The notes under the pieces are model-generated. The model saw nothing but the letters and a program-made list of their open reading frames with translations, had not been told where the DNA came from and did not search any database. Positions 1-11,385 of a stretch of DNA of 64,000 nucleotides are shown piece by piece (position 1 is the stretch's first letter; each line of letters opens with the position of its first letter). The DNA comes from Beaufortia kweichowensis (lineage: Eukaryota > Chordata > Actinopteri > Cypriniformes > Gastromyzontidae). Location: positions 14,090,207 to 14,154,206 of the forward strand of contig CM032816.1 of assembly GCA_019155185.1 (NCBI GenBank), read 5' to 3'. A program made the translations under genes and the position numbers.

Positions 1-2242
1 ATTCGGCAGAGAGCGGTCCTTTTTTATCAGGATTTGTACAGGAGTGAGCTGAAGTCTGGCATAGCTGAAGAGAACAGTTTCCTTGAAAATCTGCCAAAGG
101 TGTCCGGAGGAAGCAAATGGTGACCTCATAAGGGAGTTTGACCCTGGGTGAGCTTTACAAGGCCCTGCAGAGTATGGAGTCTGGGAGGCGCCTGGAATAG
201 ATGGCCTTCCCATGGATTTCTATAAGACTTTTTGGTCAAAGATGGGTGAAGACCTTCTCGAGGTGCTCAATGACTGCTTGTTAAACGGCAGATTGCCGTT
301 GAGCTGCCGAAGGGCAGTAATCACTTTACTCCCAAAAAAGGGAGATCTTACGGATATAAGAAACTGGCGTCCTGTATCACTCCTTTGCAATGAATACAAA
401 CTTTTATCAAGGCTCTGGCAAACAGATTGGCTGGTGTTTTAGATCAGGTCATCCATCCGGACCAAGCGTACTGTGTCCCTAGTGTAGGTCCATTTTGATA
501 ATATCCACTTTATTTGTGATATTTTGATGTTTCAAAATTGCTTAACATTAATTGTGGCTTAGTTTTTGGATCAGGAAAAGGCTTTTTGACAGAGTGGAGC
601 ATTCTTATTTGTGGAGCACTTTATCAGCGTTTGGTTTTGCAAAAATTTGTGGATATGATTAGAGCACTTTATTGTGGCGTTGAGAGTGTTCTGAAAATAA
701 GCGGTGGCTTATCGCTCCATTCCAGGTCCATAGGGGGAATCAGACAAGGTTGTTCTCTGTCTGGTATGCTGTATTCTTTGGCCATTGAGCCTTTGCTTCA
801 ACAGATAAAGAAGTAAGTTGTGTGGTTTGTCCCTACCAGTGTGTGATGAAAAGTTCTACTTGTCAGCATATGCTGATGATATTGTTGTTATACTTAATAG
901 AGAGCGATGTTAATGTTTTATTTAATTTATTTGAAGATTTTAAAATGATGTCATCTGCTAAGGTAAATTGGAAAAAATTGAAGCGATACTCTTAGGTAAA
1001 GGGCCCGAGGGGACACCTAACCTTCCTGCTGGTTTGGTTTGGGGAAGAGGGGGAGTTAAATATTTAGGAGTCTTTTTGGGGGATGAAAGTGTCCTACAAA
1101 AGAATTGGGAAGGGGTTTTAGGCAAGTTTGAAGCCGTTTAGATAAATAAAAGCGGTGGTTGTTGCCAAACATGTCATACAGAAGGACGGGCTCTTATTGT
1201 TAATAACTTAATAGCCTCCTCACTTTGGCACAGATTGGCATGTGTGGATCCTTCACCACAATTTTTAATCGAAGCTCAAGCTCTCCTGGTTAATTTCTTT
1301 TGGGATAAGCTACATTGGACCCCAAGAAGCATTTTGTATCTCCCTAAGGAAGAGAGGGTGGACAAGGGTTGATTCACCTACAAAGCAGATGTCGCGGCTT
1401 TTGGATGGAATTTGTGAAGAAATTTCTGGATGGACCTATACATTTTGGTTGGCGTGCTGTTTGCTGTACCATTCTGCACCGTTGGAAGCTTTGGACTGGA
1501 CAAATCTTTGTTCCTAATGAAGGCAACTAAAGTGGATTTATCAGGATTGCCTAGGTTTTATCAGAATGTCTTCAAAGTGTGGGGTCTTTTCGAGTTCATA
1601 AGACTGAGAACTTTCACTCACTTCATTGGTTATTTCAAGAACCTTTAATCTCTGGGGCTCGTCTGGATGTCTCCACTCATGGTAATTTTTCTGGGTACAG
1701 TTTCTTGCTCCAGGAATCTAGAGTGTTCACTTTGGGTCAATTGGTAGCTTTAACTGGACCTAACTTTGAGAACATTGATGTAGCTTTAAAACAGTTGGGA
1801 TTTAGATCTGGTCGGCTTTTCCGTCAATTTTTTGACCAGTTTAAAACTATGTCTAACTGCTGAGGAAAAAAGGCCTATTGGATGAAGTTTTTCACTGGGG
1901 CCAGTACCCCAGACATTGATGATTTCTTTCCATGTTTATCTGTTCAACCTAATTTTGGTGATTGTACAAGCTGTTTTTAAATCTTGTGAATCTCTATGTT
2001 TGGATTTTTATCATGTGAAGGTAAAAAGTTATATAAAGTTTGTGTTTTGGTTCTTAATAAGAATATTCTTGAAAAAAAACTGACACACCATGGCGTTCTG
2101 TTCTTAGACTGGGAATGATGTGAGACCTGAATGGAGATCTTTTATAAGCCACCTTTGTCAAAGAGGGTAGGTGACTTGCAGTGGAGACTTCTTCACGGTA
2201 TCATCGCTGTCAATTCTTTTGTGTCTATACTGAACTCAGAAG
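1..2242 (+). pseudogene. E1 ORF2 remnant (reverse transcriptase part), broken
   Basis: The window opens inside ORF2, in the linker before the reverse transcriptase (the translation resembles the EIRKRAVSFY region of the other copies). The RT core is recognisable in pieces: the LPLSCRRAVITLLPKKGDL block (about 290-350), the IRQGCSLSGMLYSLAIEP block (about 738-795), a YADD box near 868-900, and the C-terminal region with the YLGVFLG block near 1060. Several frameshifts and stops break it, so no protein can be made. The sequence groups with E3, E6 and E10. It stops at 2242, just before the CPFC knuckle, where the hAT element is inserted. Confidence 0.85.
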
Positions 2243-2618
2243 TAGGGCTGGCGATATGGCAAAAAATGTAAACTTCGATAATTTTTTTCCCATATTGATC
2301 GATAACGATATACATTTCGATATATAAACTGTTAATGCTGCCAGCTTTAAAAGAGTATCCCAACTATGACTGAAGCCATAAAATTTGAGGGTTCATTAAT
2401 TACATTTTAAAGTATAGTTTATTAACAAAAACAGATTACACATTTGGCCTTAGACAACTTACTAAAATAATTTAAAAACAAAGTTGTGACAAAAGAAGGT
2501 AAATGTGCAAAATGTAAACATAAACATAAAACTATACAATTTCTAGCCAGTGCAAATAATTTTTAAAACGTTTACAGATTTTTTGCCAGAAAGACTAATC
2601 TGTCCACTGTGTCTGGCT

Positions 2619-5005
2619 TTAAGGCTGCCCTGTTGCATGATACAATATTACCCCTGTGCTAAAAGCAGCTCTGAGGGTGAACTTCGTGGCAGGAATGCAC
2701 AGGTAATGTTTTGCCAGGAGGCTCACTCTGGGGTATGTTGCTGAATTAATCTTCCACCATGCCAGGGGATTGGTCTCGCTGTCTGCAATAGGACCTTGCA
2801 GGTAGCTGTTTAGTTCAGCCTCAATAGCCTGCTGTTCTGTCAGATCAGATGTTGCAACAGACTCAGTGTAGGACTTCTTAAAAAAGCTGCCCAGTGTCTT
2901 CTTCTGCAATTTGGCTGGTGTTGCAGCACAATCACCTTTGCCTCTTCCCAGTGCAGTAGATGGTAAGGCAGGAGTAGCTTGCGATGTGCTCTGACATTCA
3001 TCCAGCGTCTGAGCCACGGCTCTGGATCTCACAGCCTCAACCTTGTCATCTTTGATGTAGCGCGTCTTGAAACGAGGATCAACAAGGGATGCTATGTTCA
3101 GAAGGTCATCAGTGGCTGCATCGTGATATTTCTCATTTAGATAGCTGATGACAGAAGCCTTGATTGTCTTGGTGAGCTCTGTGTCATCAGTTACAGGTTT
3201 CAAGACCTCCTCATTGAAAAGATGCAGAACAGGCTTCAGGTACGACACACTTACATATTCTTCACCAGAAAGGGCATCAGTGAAGTCAGCAAGGGGGTTT
3301 AGAGCCTTGCAAACAGACTCCAGAACATCAATGTCCTGCCATGAGGGAGCCAAGTGCCTTGTTTTTTTATCAGCTGATAAAACTTTTGCAATGGCCTTCT
3401 CCTGCTCTAGCACTCTGTACTATCATGGCATGGATGAGACCCCCACCTGGTGGGTGATTCTGTGATCAACTTGTGCTTTGGCAGCTTGAGCTCCTCTTGA
3501 GTGGACGCTAGTTCTCTTTTCTTTTTCCATGAGAAGGAAAAAGCACTGACCACTTTTTTGCACACACCCATGGCTCTTTGGATTCTCTGGTCTCTCATAC
3601 TCCCCTCTGATGAGGAAGAAAACAGTATATAAGCACATGTTTAGAAACTTTACAAGGCATAAAAGACTATAAAACTTACTTCTGTTTGTGATGATAAAAA
3701 GTATTTTGTGATTATAAATTACAATGGTATAACATTTTTAATCAACATAATGAGAAACCTGAATCATATTTTGATTTTGAATCATAAATTGAATCATAAC
3801 TGAATTAATTATGAGAAATGATCTCAAGTTATTATTGTACAATTCAATAGATGCATTACACACTTTTTAAAACATTAACAGCATTTAACATGCTTAATAT
3901 ATATATGCACATTATTTATCAAATAATGTTAAGCAAGACTAGACCATAAATTATTTTTATTTATTTGCAAGCATTTTAAATACATGCAAGCATTTTCTAA
4001 ATTATGCATAATCAAACGTGCTTAAATGCTGTAAAATGCTATTTTTAGAACTGAAACTTTTTAAGCGTTAGATGCTTTAACTTACCAATGGCTAGATGCA
4101 GTCGGTGACCGAAACACTGCAGGCGAGTCCAGTGTTTAAGTGAGACAGCCTTGACAATGTTTGCACCATTGTCCGTTGTGATATTAACACCTGGCGGTCC
4201 TCACTAAGGCCCCAAAGATCGCGAGTGCATCCTCCAGACCCATGCCAGTATTTGACAGTGTGGTCATCCGGGAAATATGCAGTCTGCAAGCATCTTGATT
4301 GAAGAACCCACTCCCGTCGATGTAGTGAATAGTGAGGCTCATATATGGCTCAGATGTGCGGCTGGACCATAGGTCGATTGGTAGTGGCAAAGTATCTCCG
4401 TTCCTTAGATTGTTTTCCAGCTTTTCACGGCACTCTTCATAAAGCTGAGGTAGTGCAGTTTTGGAAAAGTATTTTCTGCCAGGGAGTTCGTACCTGGAGT
4501 CAAGCACTTTAACTAATTTCCTGAACCCATCTTGCTCCACTGTGTTTAGGGGCATCATATCTTTCGCCAGAAAGAATGAAACGGCTCTTGTTATATCCTT
4601 GCTCCTTTTGGAACATTTTTCATAAGGGGTAATGGCCACGAAGGACGACGCGATCGATTTCTGCTTTGGTACAGCACCGCTGCTAGCCCTACTTGTTGAT
4701 GGAGTAATGTTAGCATCAGCCCGCATTTTTATGCTTTCAGTGTGGTCGCTGGGATGATACTTTTTTAGGTGATGGAAAAGGTTGGTTGTGTTGCCCGTCT
4801 TGGTTTCGACCGACTGACGACATATTTTACAGATTGTTTTAATCTGTGCCTCGTCGCTTTTTAAATAGCCAAACCACTTCCATATAACTGAGTTTGTGCT
4901 ACGTTTTTTGTCGACAATTTCATCATTTTGGGATAACTCGAGGTTTTCCCTTTGGTCACTGCTTTCACTTATTTCTGTCATCCTCGTGCCGAGTTTGCTT
5001 TGCAA
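2619..5005 (-). pseudogene. hAT transposase, BED zinc finger plus RNase H-like core plus hAT dimerisation domain
   Basis: Exon 1 (5005 to about 4086) starts with an acidic N-terminus and a BED finger: WKWFGYL, then CKIC, then HHLKKYH (CX2C...HX4H). The RNase H-fold part follows, with LPIDLWSS carrying a likely catalytic Asp, and TTDNGANIVKA (about 4137-4180) carrying a second one in a shifted frame. A probable intron (3607-4085) precedes exon 2. Exon 2 has the RIQRAMGVCKK and TRWGS blocks, then, after another frameshift near 3410, the C-terminal dimerisation region with LAWWKINSATYPRVSLLAKHY and LCIPATKF. Family knowledge: hAT transposases excise and reinsert DNA with 8-bp target duplications. 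At least two frameshifts make it inactive. Vertebrate ZBED genes are related, but the transposon ends and the lesions argue for a dead transposon. Confidence 0.8.
3607..4085 (-). other. Probable intron of the hAT transposase
   Basis: On the minus strand the coding sequence stops matching at a donor-like TTG/GTAAGTT (GT at 4085-4084). It resumes after an acceptor-like TTTTCTTCCTCATCAG/AGG (AG at 3608-3607). The 479 bp between are AT-rich and hold no reading frame. Both splice consensuses are seen; splicing itself is inferred. Confidence 0.6.
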
Positions 5006-5118
5006 AGTGCCGTAGGAAATTGACTTTGTTCTTTGACGTGAACTTTAAAAGCTGCGCGCTGATTGGCTGTTGTGGCATATTTCTGCTGTGTGATTGGCTC
5101 TTATATTAATCCATATCG

Positions 5119-5202
5119 AGTAAAAATGCCTTGAGCTTATCATGGTGCAGTAATGGAGTTCTTTGTGAAATATTTGAAGGAAACTTAGTTTTCTGTTTGT
5201 GA
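5119..5202 (+). pseudogene. E1 ORF2 C-terminal end, resuming after the hAT element
   Basis: The frame reads LSWCSNGVLCEIFEG and ends at TGA 5200-5202. It aligns with the end of E6 ORF2 (KWCSRNVLCSVYEGMLVF). This shows that the E1 LINE continues beyond the hAT element. The CPFC knuckle and about 165 residues that should lie between are missing. The E1 3' UTR follows (5203-5328), with AATAAAG at about 5308 and a short stretch ending TTAAAAATC at the TC tract. Confidence 0.75.
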
Positions 5203-5328
5203 TGAAAAAATTGTTGTGTACGTGCAATGTGTAATATTTATGCGTTGTGGGGGGGGAATGTTTTCTAAATTTAAAATGTTAACAATGTGTTTTTAGAAAA
5301 ATGTTAATAAAGTTTTGTTAAAAATCTC

Positions 5329-5547
<219 letters not shown>

Positions 5548-5705
5548 GCATGTGCGAATGTGGTGGTGCGAGGGGAGTGCGTTGGTCAGAGCGTGATTGG
5601 AGATACTGTTTCTTTTCTTGACTTTTCTCATATTTTCCCCCTTTGTGGTAAAAATTGAATAGTTTTTAACAGTATATTGAACGTGTTGAGCCGCTCGCGG
5701 CTGGT

Positions 5706-7009
5706 ATGGCGTGTGCATCTGATTCGGGAGCGTCCCGCATGTCTCCGCGCAACGGCTGCAGGTGTGTGCCTGAGGCCGGCGTGAGGATAGAGGAGGTGCT
5801 CGTGGTGCTGGGAGAAATAGTTGGCTTTGAAAACATTCTCTCAGCATCACGAATGAATAAGGCGGTTGTCGTGTTTTTGAAAACAGAACAGTTAGTAAAT
5901 CAGATTACGGAAAGTGGCCTGTGGTTTAAAGAAACATTTATACCCGTGACCCCTTTAGTGACTCCGGCTACTAAAGTAACTATTTCAAACATACTGCCTT
6001 TTGTCTCAAATGAGGCTATTGTTAAAGAATTAAGTCATTATGGTAAAATTGTTACCCCTATTAGGAATATACCTTTGAGATGTAAAAACGTTGCGCTCAA
6101 ACATGTCTTGTCCTTTAGGAGGCAAGTGTTAATGTTTCTTAATACACCGGGACGCACGCTAGAGATCTCGTTCCGGGTGAGCCACGGTGAAGGCTCGTAT
6201 ATGTTGTATGCAACAACAGACAACCTTAAATGCTTTGAATGCGGCGATATAGGTCACAAACGCTCCTTTTGTCCCCATAAGCAACCGGACAATGACAAAC
6301 AACCGGATAATGACAAACAACCGGACAATGACAAACAACCGGACAATGACAAACAACCGGACAATGACAAACAACCGGACAATGACAAACAACCACAGGT
6401 TAATATAACCAAAAGAGATTCAACTACAAATAATGGTAGAGACGCTGTGGCAGATACTGCAAGTGATACAGCAATGCAGGGAAAAAAACAAGCAGGAAAG
6501 AGGCAGAGGCCGGTAACGGAGGATAACGGGCACAACGAGGTGAGTGATAGCGATGTTGGTGATAATGCTAAGAACAGTGAACAGGCTGGAAGCAGCTCTG
6601 CTGATGTAAGTGATGTAGTTGAAAATGTAGTTGAAAATGAGAACGTGATTGACGTGCAAGTGGTAGAGCAAGGTGATGATATAGATGGACTGTCTCAATG
6701 TACTGAAGTATGAGAGATGATGATCAGTGGTCAGAAGGATCAGAGATGTTGAAGGTAGCCCGTGAGGATTTGTAAACTGTGAGTCAAATTAATGAATTTC
6801 TTGATGAAACTAAAGGTAAAAGTATTGAAGTGAGTGAGTTTTTTCCAGATTTGGAGAAGTTTATCTCATCTGTAATGAGGGTAAGGAAAGTTTGCAGTCT
6901 TGATGAGCTATCACAGCAGAAACGTTTTAGATTAAAGAAATATATAACCGATGTTCGAAAGAGAATTGAAATTGGAAAAGGGAAAGCAAAGCGGGGGAAA
7001 TTTAACTAA
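5706..7009 (+). pseudogene. E2 ORF1, RNA-binding protein with CCHC knuckle; C-terminal module out of frame
   Basis: A continuous 335-codon frame runs from ATG 5706 to TGA 6713. The N-terminal part has the ASRMNKAVVVFL block (about residues 52-63) and a second RRM-like unit with KVTISNILPF (RNP2-like) and KHVLSFRRQVLMF (RNP1-like). A CCHC knuckle, CFECGDIGHKRSFC, lies near residue 178. Six QPDNDK repeats and a polar linker follow. The conserved C-terminal module (INEFLDETKGK ... EFFPDLEKFI ... RFRLKKYITDVRK) sits at 6776-7009 in another frame, so the ancestral stop is the TAA at 7007-7009. The likely role is binding LINE RNA in a ribonucleoprotein. The RRM assignment is inferred from pattern only. 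Confidence 0.8.
6282..6389 (+). repeat. 18-bp minisatellite inside E2 ORF1 (six units)
   Basis: Six units of CAACCGGACAATGACAAA, one with a C-to-T change, keep the reading frame and encode QPDNDK six times, directly after the CCHC knuckle. Confidence 0.95.
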
Positions 7010-7014
7010 TCACT

Positions 7015-10000
7015 ATGGCTTGCATGTATTTTTTTCTGACTGTGTCTTTTCTACTCTTTCTTCTCCTTATGGAAACATTACGGGTGGGATCCTTAAACGT
7101 TACGAGGGATGAGGGATAGGAAGAAGGCTAACACAGTCATAGAATTTATTAGGGTCAAAAATCTAGATGTGATTTTTTTTACAAGAAACTCATAGTGATG
7201 AGATTAATGAGGCAGATTGGCGACTTTGGTGGAGAAACGAATGCGTTCTTACACATGGAACGAATCTCAGTGCAAGATTTGCATTACTTTTTTCTTCTTC
7301 AGTTAAAGCTAAGATTCTGTACAAAAAAGAAATTGAACCAGGAAGATTGTTAGTAGTTAAAGCTGAAATAAGAAATTTTTCTTTTGTTTTTGTGAATATT
7401 TATGCACCTAATAAAGAAGCAGAAAGGATAAACACTTTTAATAAACTCAGAGCATTCTTAAGACAACAGCAAGAAAGTGATTTAATATTTTTAGCTGGTG
7501 ACTGGAACTGTACACCTGATTCGTTGCTTGACAGAAATGGAGAGGAACCTAACTTTCAGTCACCTAAAGTGTTAAATAGTATCATTGAAACTTTTAAATT
7601 TAGGGATATATGGAGAGAAAATAATCCCTTAGTAAAACAATACACTTGGGTAAAGGTGAATGATGGAAGAATCTCAGCAGCACGACTAGACAGATTTTAT
7701 TTATCAAAAAGTATGAAAAACAGAGTTACACATACAGATATAGTCCCAACATCTTTTACTGATGACAAACTGTTAATTGTATAGTGGCATCTGAGAGAAA
7801 CAAAAGTGCTTATTGGCACTTTAATGTCAAACTACTACAAGATAAGAGGTTTTGTGAATCTTTTAAAATTTTTGGGAAGTATGGAAAAGTGAGAAAAGCA
7901 GATTTGAGAATATTATTCTGTGGTGGGAAATTGGCAAGGTCCACATTAGGGAATTCTGCCAGCAGTATACGTCTTTTTCTACATTGGGTTTGAAATGGAC
8001 TTTAGAGGAACTTGAAAAAGAAATTCTTGCCATTGAAAAGAATATGATGGGAGATCCTACTGCTAATATACAAGGTTGGACTAATAAGAAACTGGAATTG
8101 AGCTCCATCTTAAATGAAAGAGTTAAAAGAGCCCTTGTGAGAAGCAAATTTGTGTCATTGAGAGATATGGATGGTCCTACCTCTTTTTTCTTCAATCTGG
8201 AAAATAAGAGTGCAAAAGAAAATCAAATGCACAGTCGGAATAATAATGGACATTGTACATCTGATCCGGTGGAAATGCAACGTTTAGCAGTGGACTTTTA
8301 TTCCAACTTGTATTCAGCAGAGAATATAGACATTGAAACCCAAAATGAATTTTTAAAAGATCTTCCACGCTTAAATGAAGACGACAAAAAAGACTTTGGA
8401 CTTTGGACTTACCTTTGGAGAACTTAGTGAAGCTGTAGCAGGACTTTCTACGGGGCGCACTCCAGGAATTGATGGATTTCCTAGTGAGTTTTATAAACAT
8501 TTTTGGTCAATAATTGGAGCTGATCTCTTTGAAGTGCTACAGGAATGTATCCGTACAGGTTCTTTGCCTAAGAGTTGCCAGTGGGCTATTTTAACACTAA
8601 TTCCGAAAAAAGGGGATCTTACCGTGTTGAAGAACTGAAGACCAGTGGTAATTCTCTGTTCTGAGTATAAACTTATATCAAAGTGCCTTGCTAATAGATT
8701 AAACAAAATACTGTACAAAATCATACATAAGGATCAATTGTATTGTATAAAAGACAGATGTATTGCTGATAATTTGCACTCAGTACATGATGTAATTGAT
8801 TATGCTATGTGTAATAATATAAATGTGGGAATTTTGTCATTAGATCAAGAAAAAGCATTTGATCAGGTTTTGAATTGAATTGAAGACTTTATTGTCATTG
8901 TATAAATACAATGAAATAAGAGCACCTGACTGGAGTTAGAAAAACAAACATGAAAATACAGACAATAAATGGACTGTACAGTACAAATTTTTCAGATATA
9001 TACAAAAAGTGACTGATACTGATAGGTTGACCATCAATACCTGTTTAGTGTGTTGGAGGCTTTTGGGTTTGGAGACAAATTTATAAATATGATAAAACTG
9101 TTATATAACAATGCTACATGTATGATTAAAATGGCAGGTGGTCTCAGTGTCCCTGTTAAACTACAGAGGGGCATAAGACAGGGGTGCCCAATATCAGGCC
9201 AGCTTTACAGTATGATCATTGAACCTTTCTTGTGTAAACTAAGAGAAGAACTAACGGGTTTACGGATAAATAGGTCTTTGTCCAATGATTTTGTTAAAAT
9301 CTCAGCTTATGCTGATGATATTACTGTTGTTTTAAGGGATGAAAAAGATGTTCACGTTTTAAAAGACATGTTAATGAATTATAGTAAAGCTACATCTGCA
9401 AAGGTAAATTGGGAAAAAAGTAATGCTCTTTGGTGTGGCTTAGACCAAAGCAGTCCAATACTCCCTGGTAATTTACAATGGGGAAGATCTGGCCTTAAGT
9501 ATTTAGGGGTGTTTTTAGGGAGAGAGGATTACAAGAGACAGAATTGGGAGGGCCTGGTGGAGAAAGTGTGTGCTCGGTTGTCTAAATGGCAATGGCTGCT
9601 ACCCCAACTTTCATACAGGGGAAGAGTCCTGGTCTGTAACAACCTCGTAGCCTCAACTTTGTGGCACAAAATGAATGTTCTAGAACCTCCTGAAGAACTT
9701 GTAAAGAATATTCCAAAACGGTTAACAGACTTCTTTTGGTCGGGTCATCACTGGATAAAAGCACCTGCTCTGTTCTTACCCAGACCAGAAGGTGGTCAAG
9801 GACTAGTGGACATTGAAAGCAGGATAATGGCTTTTAGACTCCAAACAGCAAAAAGCCTTCTTTATGGAGTGGATGTCAGCTGGTCTGATGTAGCTTGTGC
9901 CTTACTCAGGAGAGCAGGAGGGATGGGACTAGACCGGCATCTATTCCTTATGGATATTCAGAATGTTGAACTCTATGGACTAACTTCTTTCTATCATTCA

Positions 10001-10944
10001 ATGTTGAAAGCCTGGAGGATCTTAAGTGTCAAAAGGAATATCGAAGATATGCGAGACCTTTGGTTTAAGGAAGAACCCCTACTATACAATTCTGCTGTGG
10101 ACTCAGAAATGGTAAAATCACCAGCAATGAGGAGTGCCCTAAAAAAGAGTTATAAAAATTGGACATCTTTTAACATCAGAAGGATGGATATCTGCTGAAA
10201 CATTGATTCATAAGGTTGGTTTCAGGTCTGTCAGAAGAGTTTCTTCTCAACTTCAAGACCCCTGAATTGGACACTTTTAAAAAAATGGGGAAAAAGGCTC
10301 TTTATGCTACATGTGTTAAAGTTTCTCACGTTTGTTCTTTAGAAGGAATTATAGAGTCAAAATGGCATTAACTATTCGGATTAGGCTCCTCCCCTAAAGG
10401 CAGATGGAGGACCTTGTACAAACCTCCTATTGAAAAAAGGTTTGGAGACCTTCAGTGGAGAATTGTACACGGGTTAATAGCTACAAACAGATACAGAGCA
10501 CACATTGATCCCCAGGTAGAGGAGGGGTGCCTTTTTTGTGGGTTAAATGAAACTGTTTTCCATTTATTCTTACAATGTGGGAGACTTGTACCTTTATTTT
10601 CCCAATTAGAAGAATGGTGTGGGGTCTTAGGAGAGGTATTTTCACCAAAGCTTTTTATTTATGGGCCTAAATATGACAAAAATAGAAAGCCAACACATGT
10701 ATTGCTTAATTGTTTGTTTGGACAGGCAAAAATGGCAATTTGGCTTTCACGAAAAAGTAAAATGAACAACACTGAGTCAACTGATGTAATGGTAATTTTA
10801 AAAGGTTTAATAATATCTAGGATAAAGGTAGAGTATGCTTTTTATCAGTTAGTTGAAGACCTAGAAACTTTTAACTGTATTTGTGGAGTAAATCAGTGTG
10901 TATGTACAACAGAGACTAATGGATGTTTGGAACTCTATGTTTAA
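7015..10944 (+). pseudogene. E2 ORF2, APE endonuclease / reverse transcriptase, many frameshifts
   Basis: ATG 7015 opens a hydrophobic leader (MACMYFFLTVSFLLFLLL) running into the APE start MET at 7069. A TAG stops it within 20 codons. The APE domain continues in pieces (GDWNCTPD near 7497, ARLDRFYL near 7680). RT blocks: SLPKSCQWAILTLIPKKGDL (about 8562), LSLDQEKAFDQ (about 8839), IRQGCPISGQLY (about 9172) and YADDITVVL (about 9307). A knuckle CLFCGLNETVFHLFLQC lies near 10530. A foreign 151-bp insert splits the RT at 8870. Five or more further frameshifts or stops make it non-functional. It ends at 10944. Confidence 0.85.
8870..9020 (-). mobile_element. Short LINE 3'-end fragment inserted antisense in E2 ORF2
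   Basis: Read on the minus strand, this 151-bp piece ends in TACAATGACAATAAAG followed by CTTCAATTCAATTCAA, an arrangement typical of L2/CR1-like fish LINE 3' ends with a short 5-bp tail repeat. GATCAGGTT (8861-8869) on the left and GATAGGTT (9021-9028) on the right form an imperfect target duplication. E2 coding continues directly after it with the DHQYLFSVLEAFG block. The family name is a guess. Confidence 0.6.
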
Positions 10945-11040
10945 CACTGTCCAGAAGAAAGAGAGAAAAAAAAATGTTATATTGAATGAAAAGAAATGTG
11001 CAAAAATAAATTGTGTCAAAAGTAAAAAGGTCATGCAATA

Positions 11041-11216
<176 letters not shown>

Positions 11217-11385
11217 GACTTCCGATTGTGAGTGTGGTGGGTGTGAGCAGGTAGAGGCTGGCGAAAGGAGAGTGAAAGTGAGTCTGTGAGTCTCTTTTAA
11301 GTCTTTTCTTGCTTTGGTTATTTTAAGTGTCTGTTACTTTTGTGTTTAACTTGTCGGGCCGTGTGCTGCTGTTCAGAAGGGCAGC

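Larger units (their letters stand above)
2243..5118 (-). mobile_element. hAT-superfamily DNA transposon (BED-finger type), defective
   Basis: The left end begins TAGGGCTGGCGATATGG, which looks like a hAT terminal inverted repeat. The 8 bp before it (2235-2242) are CTCAGAAG. Near the other end, CCATATCG at 5111-5118 is the inverse of the subterminal part of the left end, but the expected last bases (CCAGCCCTA) are absent. E1 ORF2 coding resumes directly after it at about 5119. The host copy has also lost roughly 165 codons between the two flanks, so the right terminus and flanking LINE DNA were deleted together. The transposase is on the minus strand. Confidence 0.75.

Noticed and set aside
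3660..4080. AT-rich gap as a separate inserted element
   Set aside because: Clean splice donor and acceptor signals at its edges explain it better as an intron.
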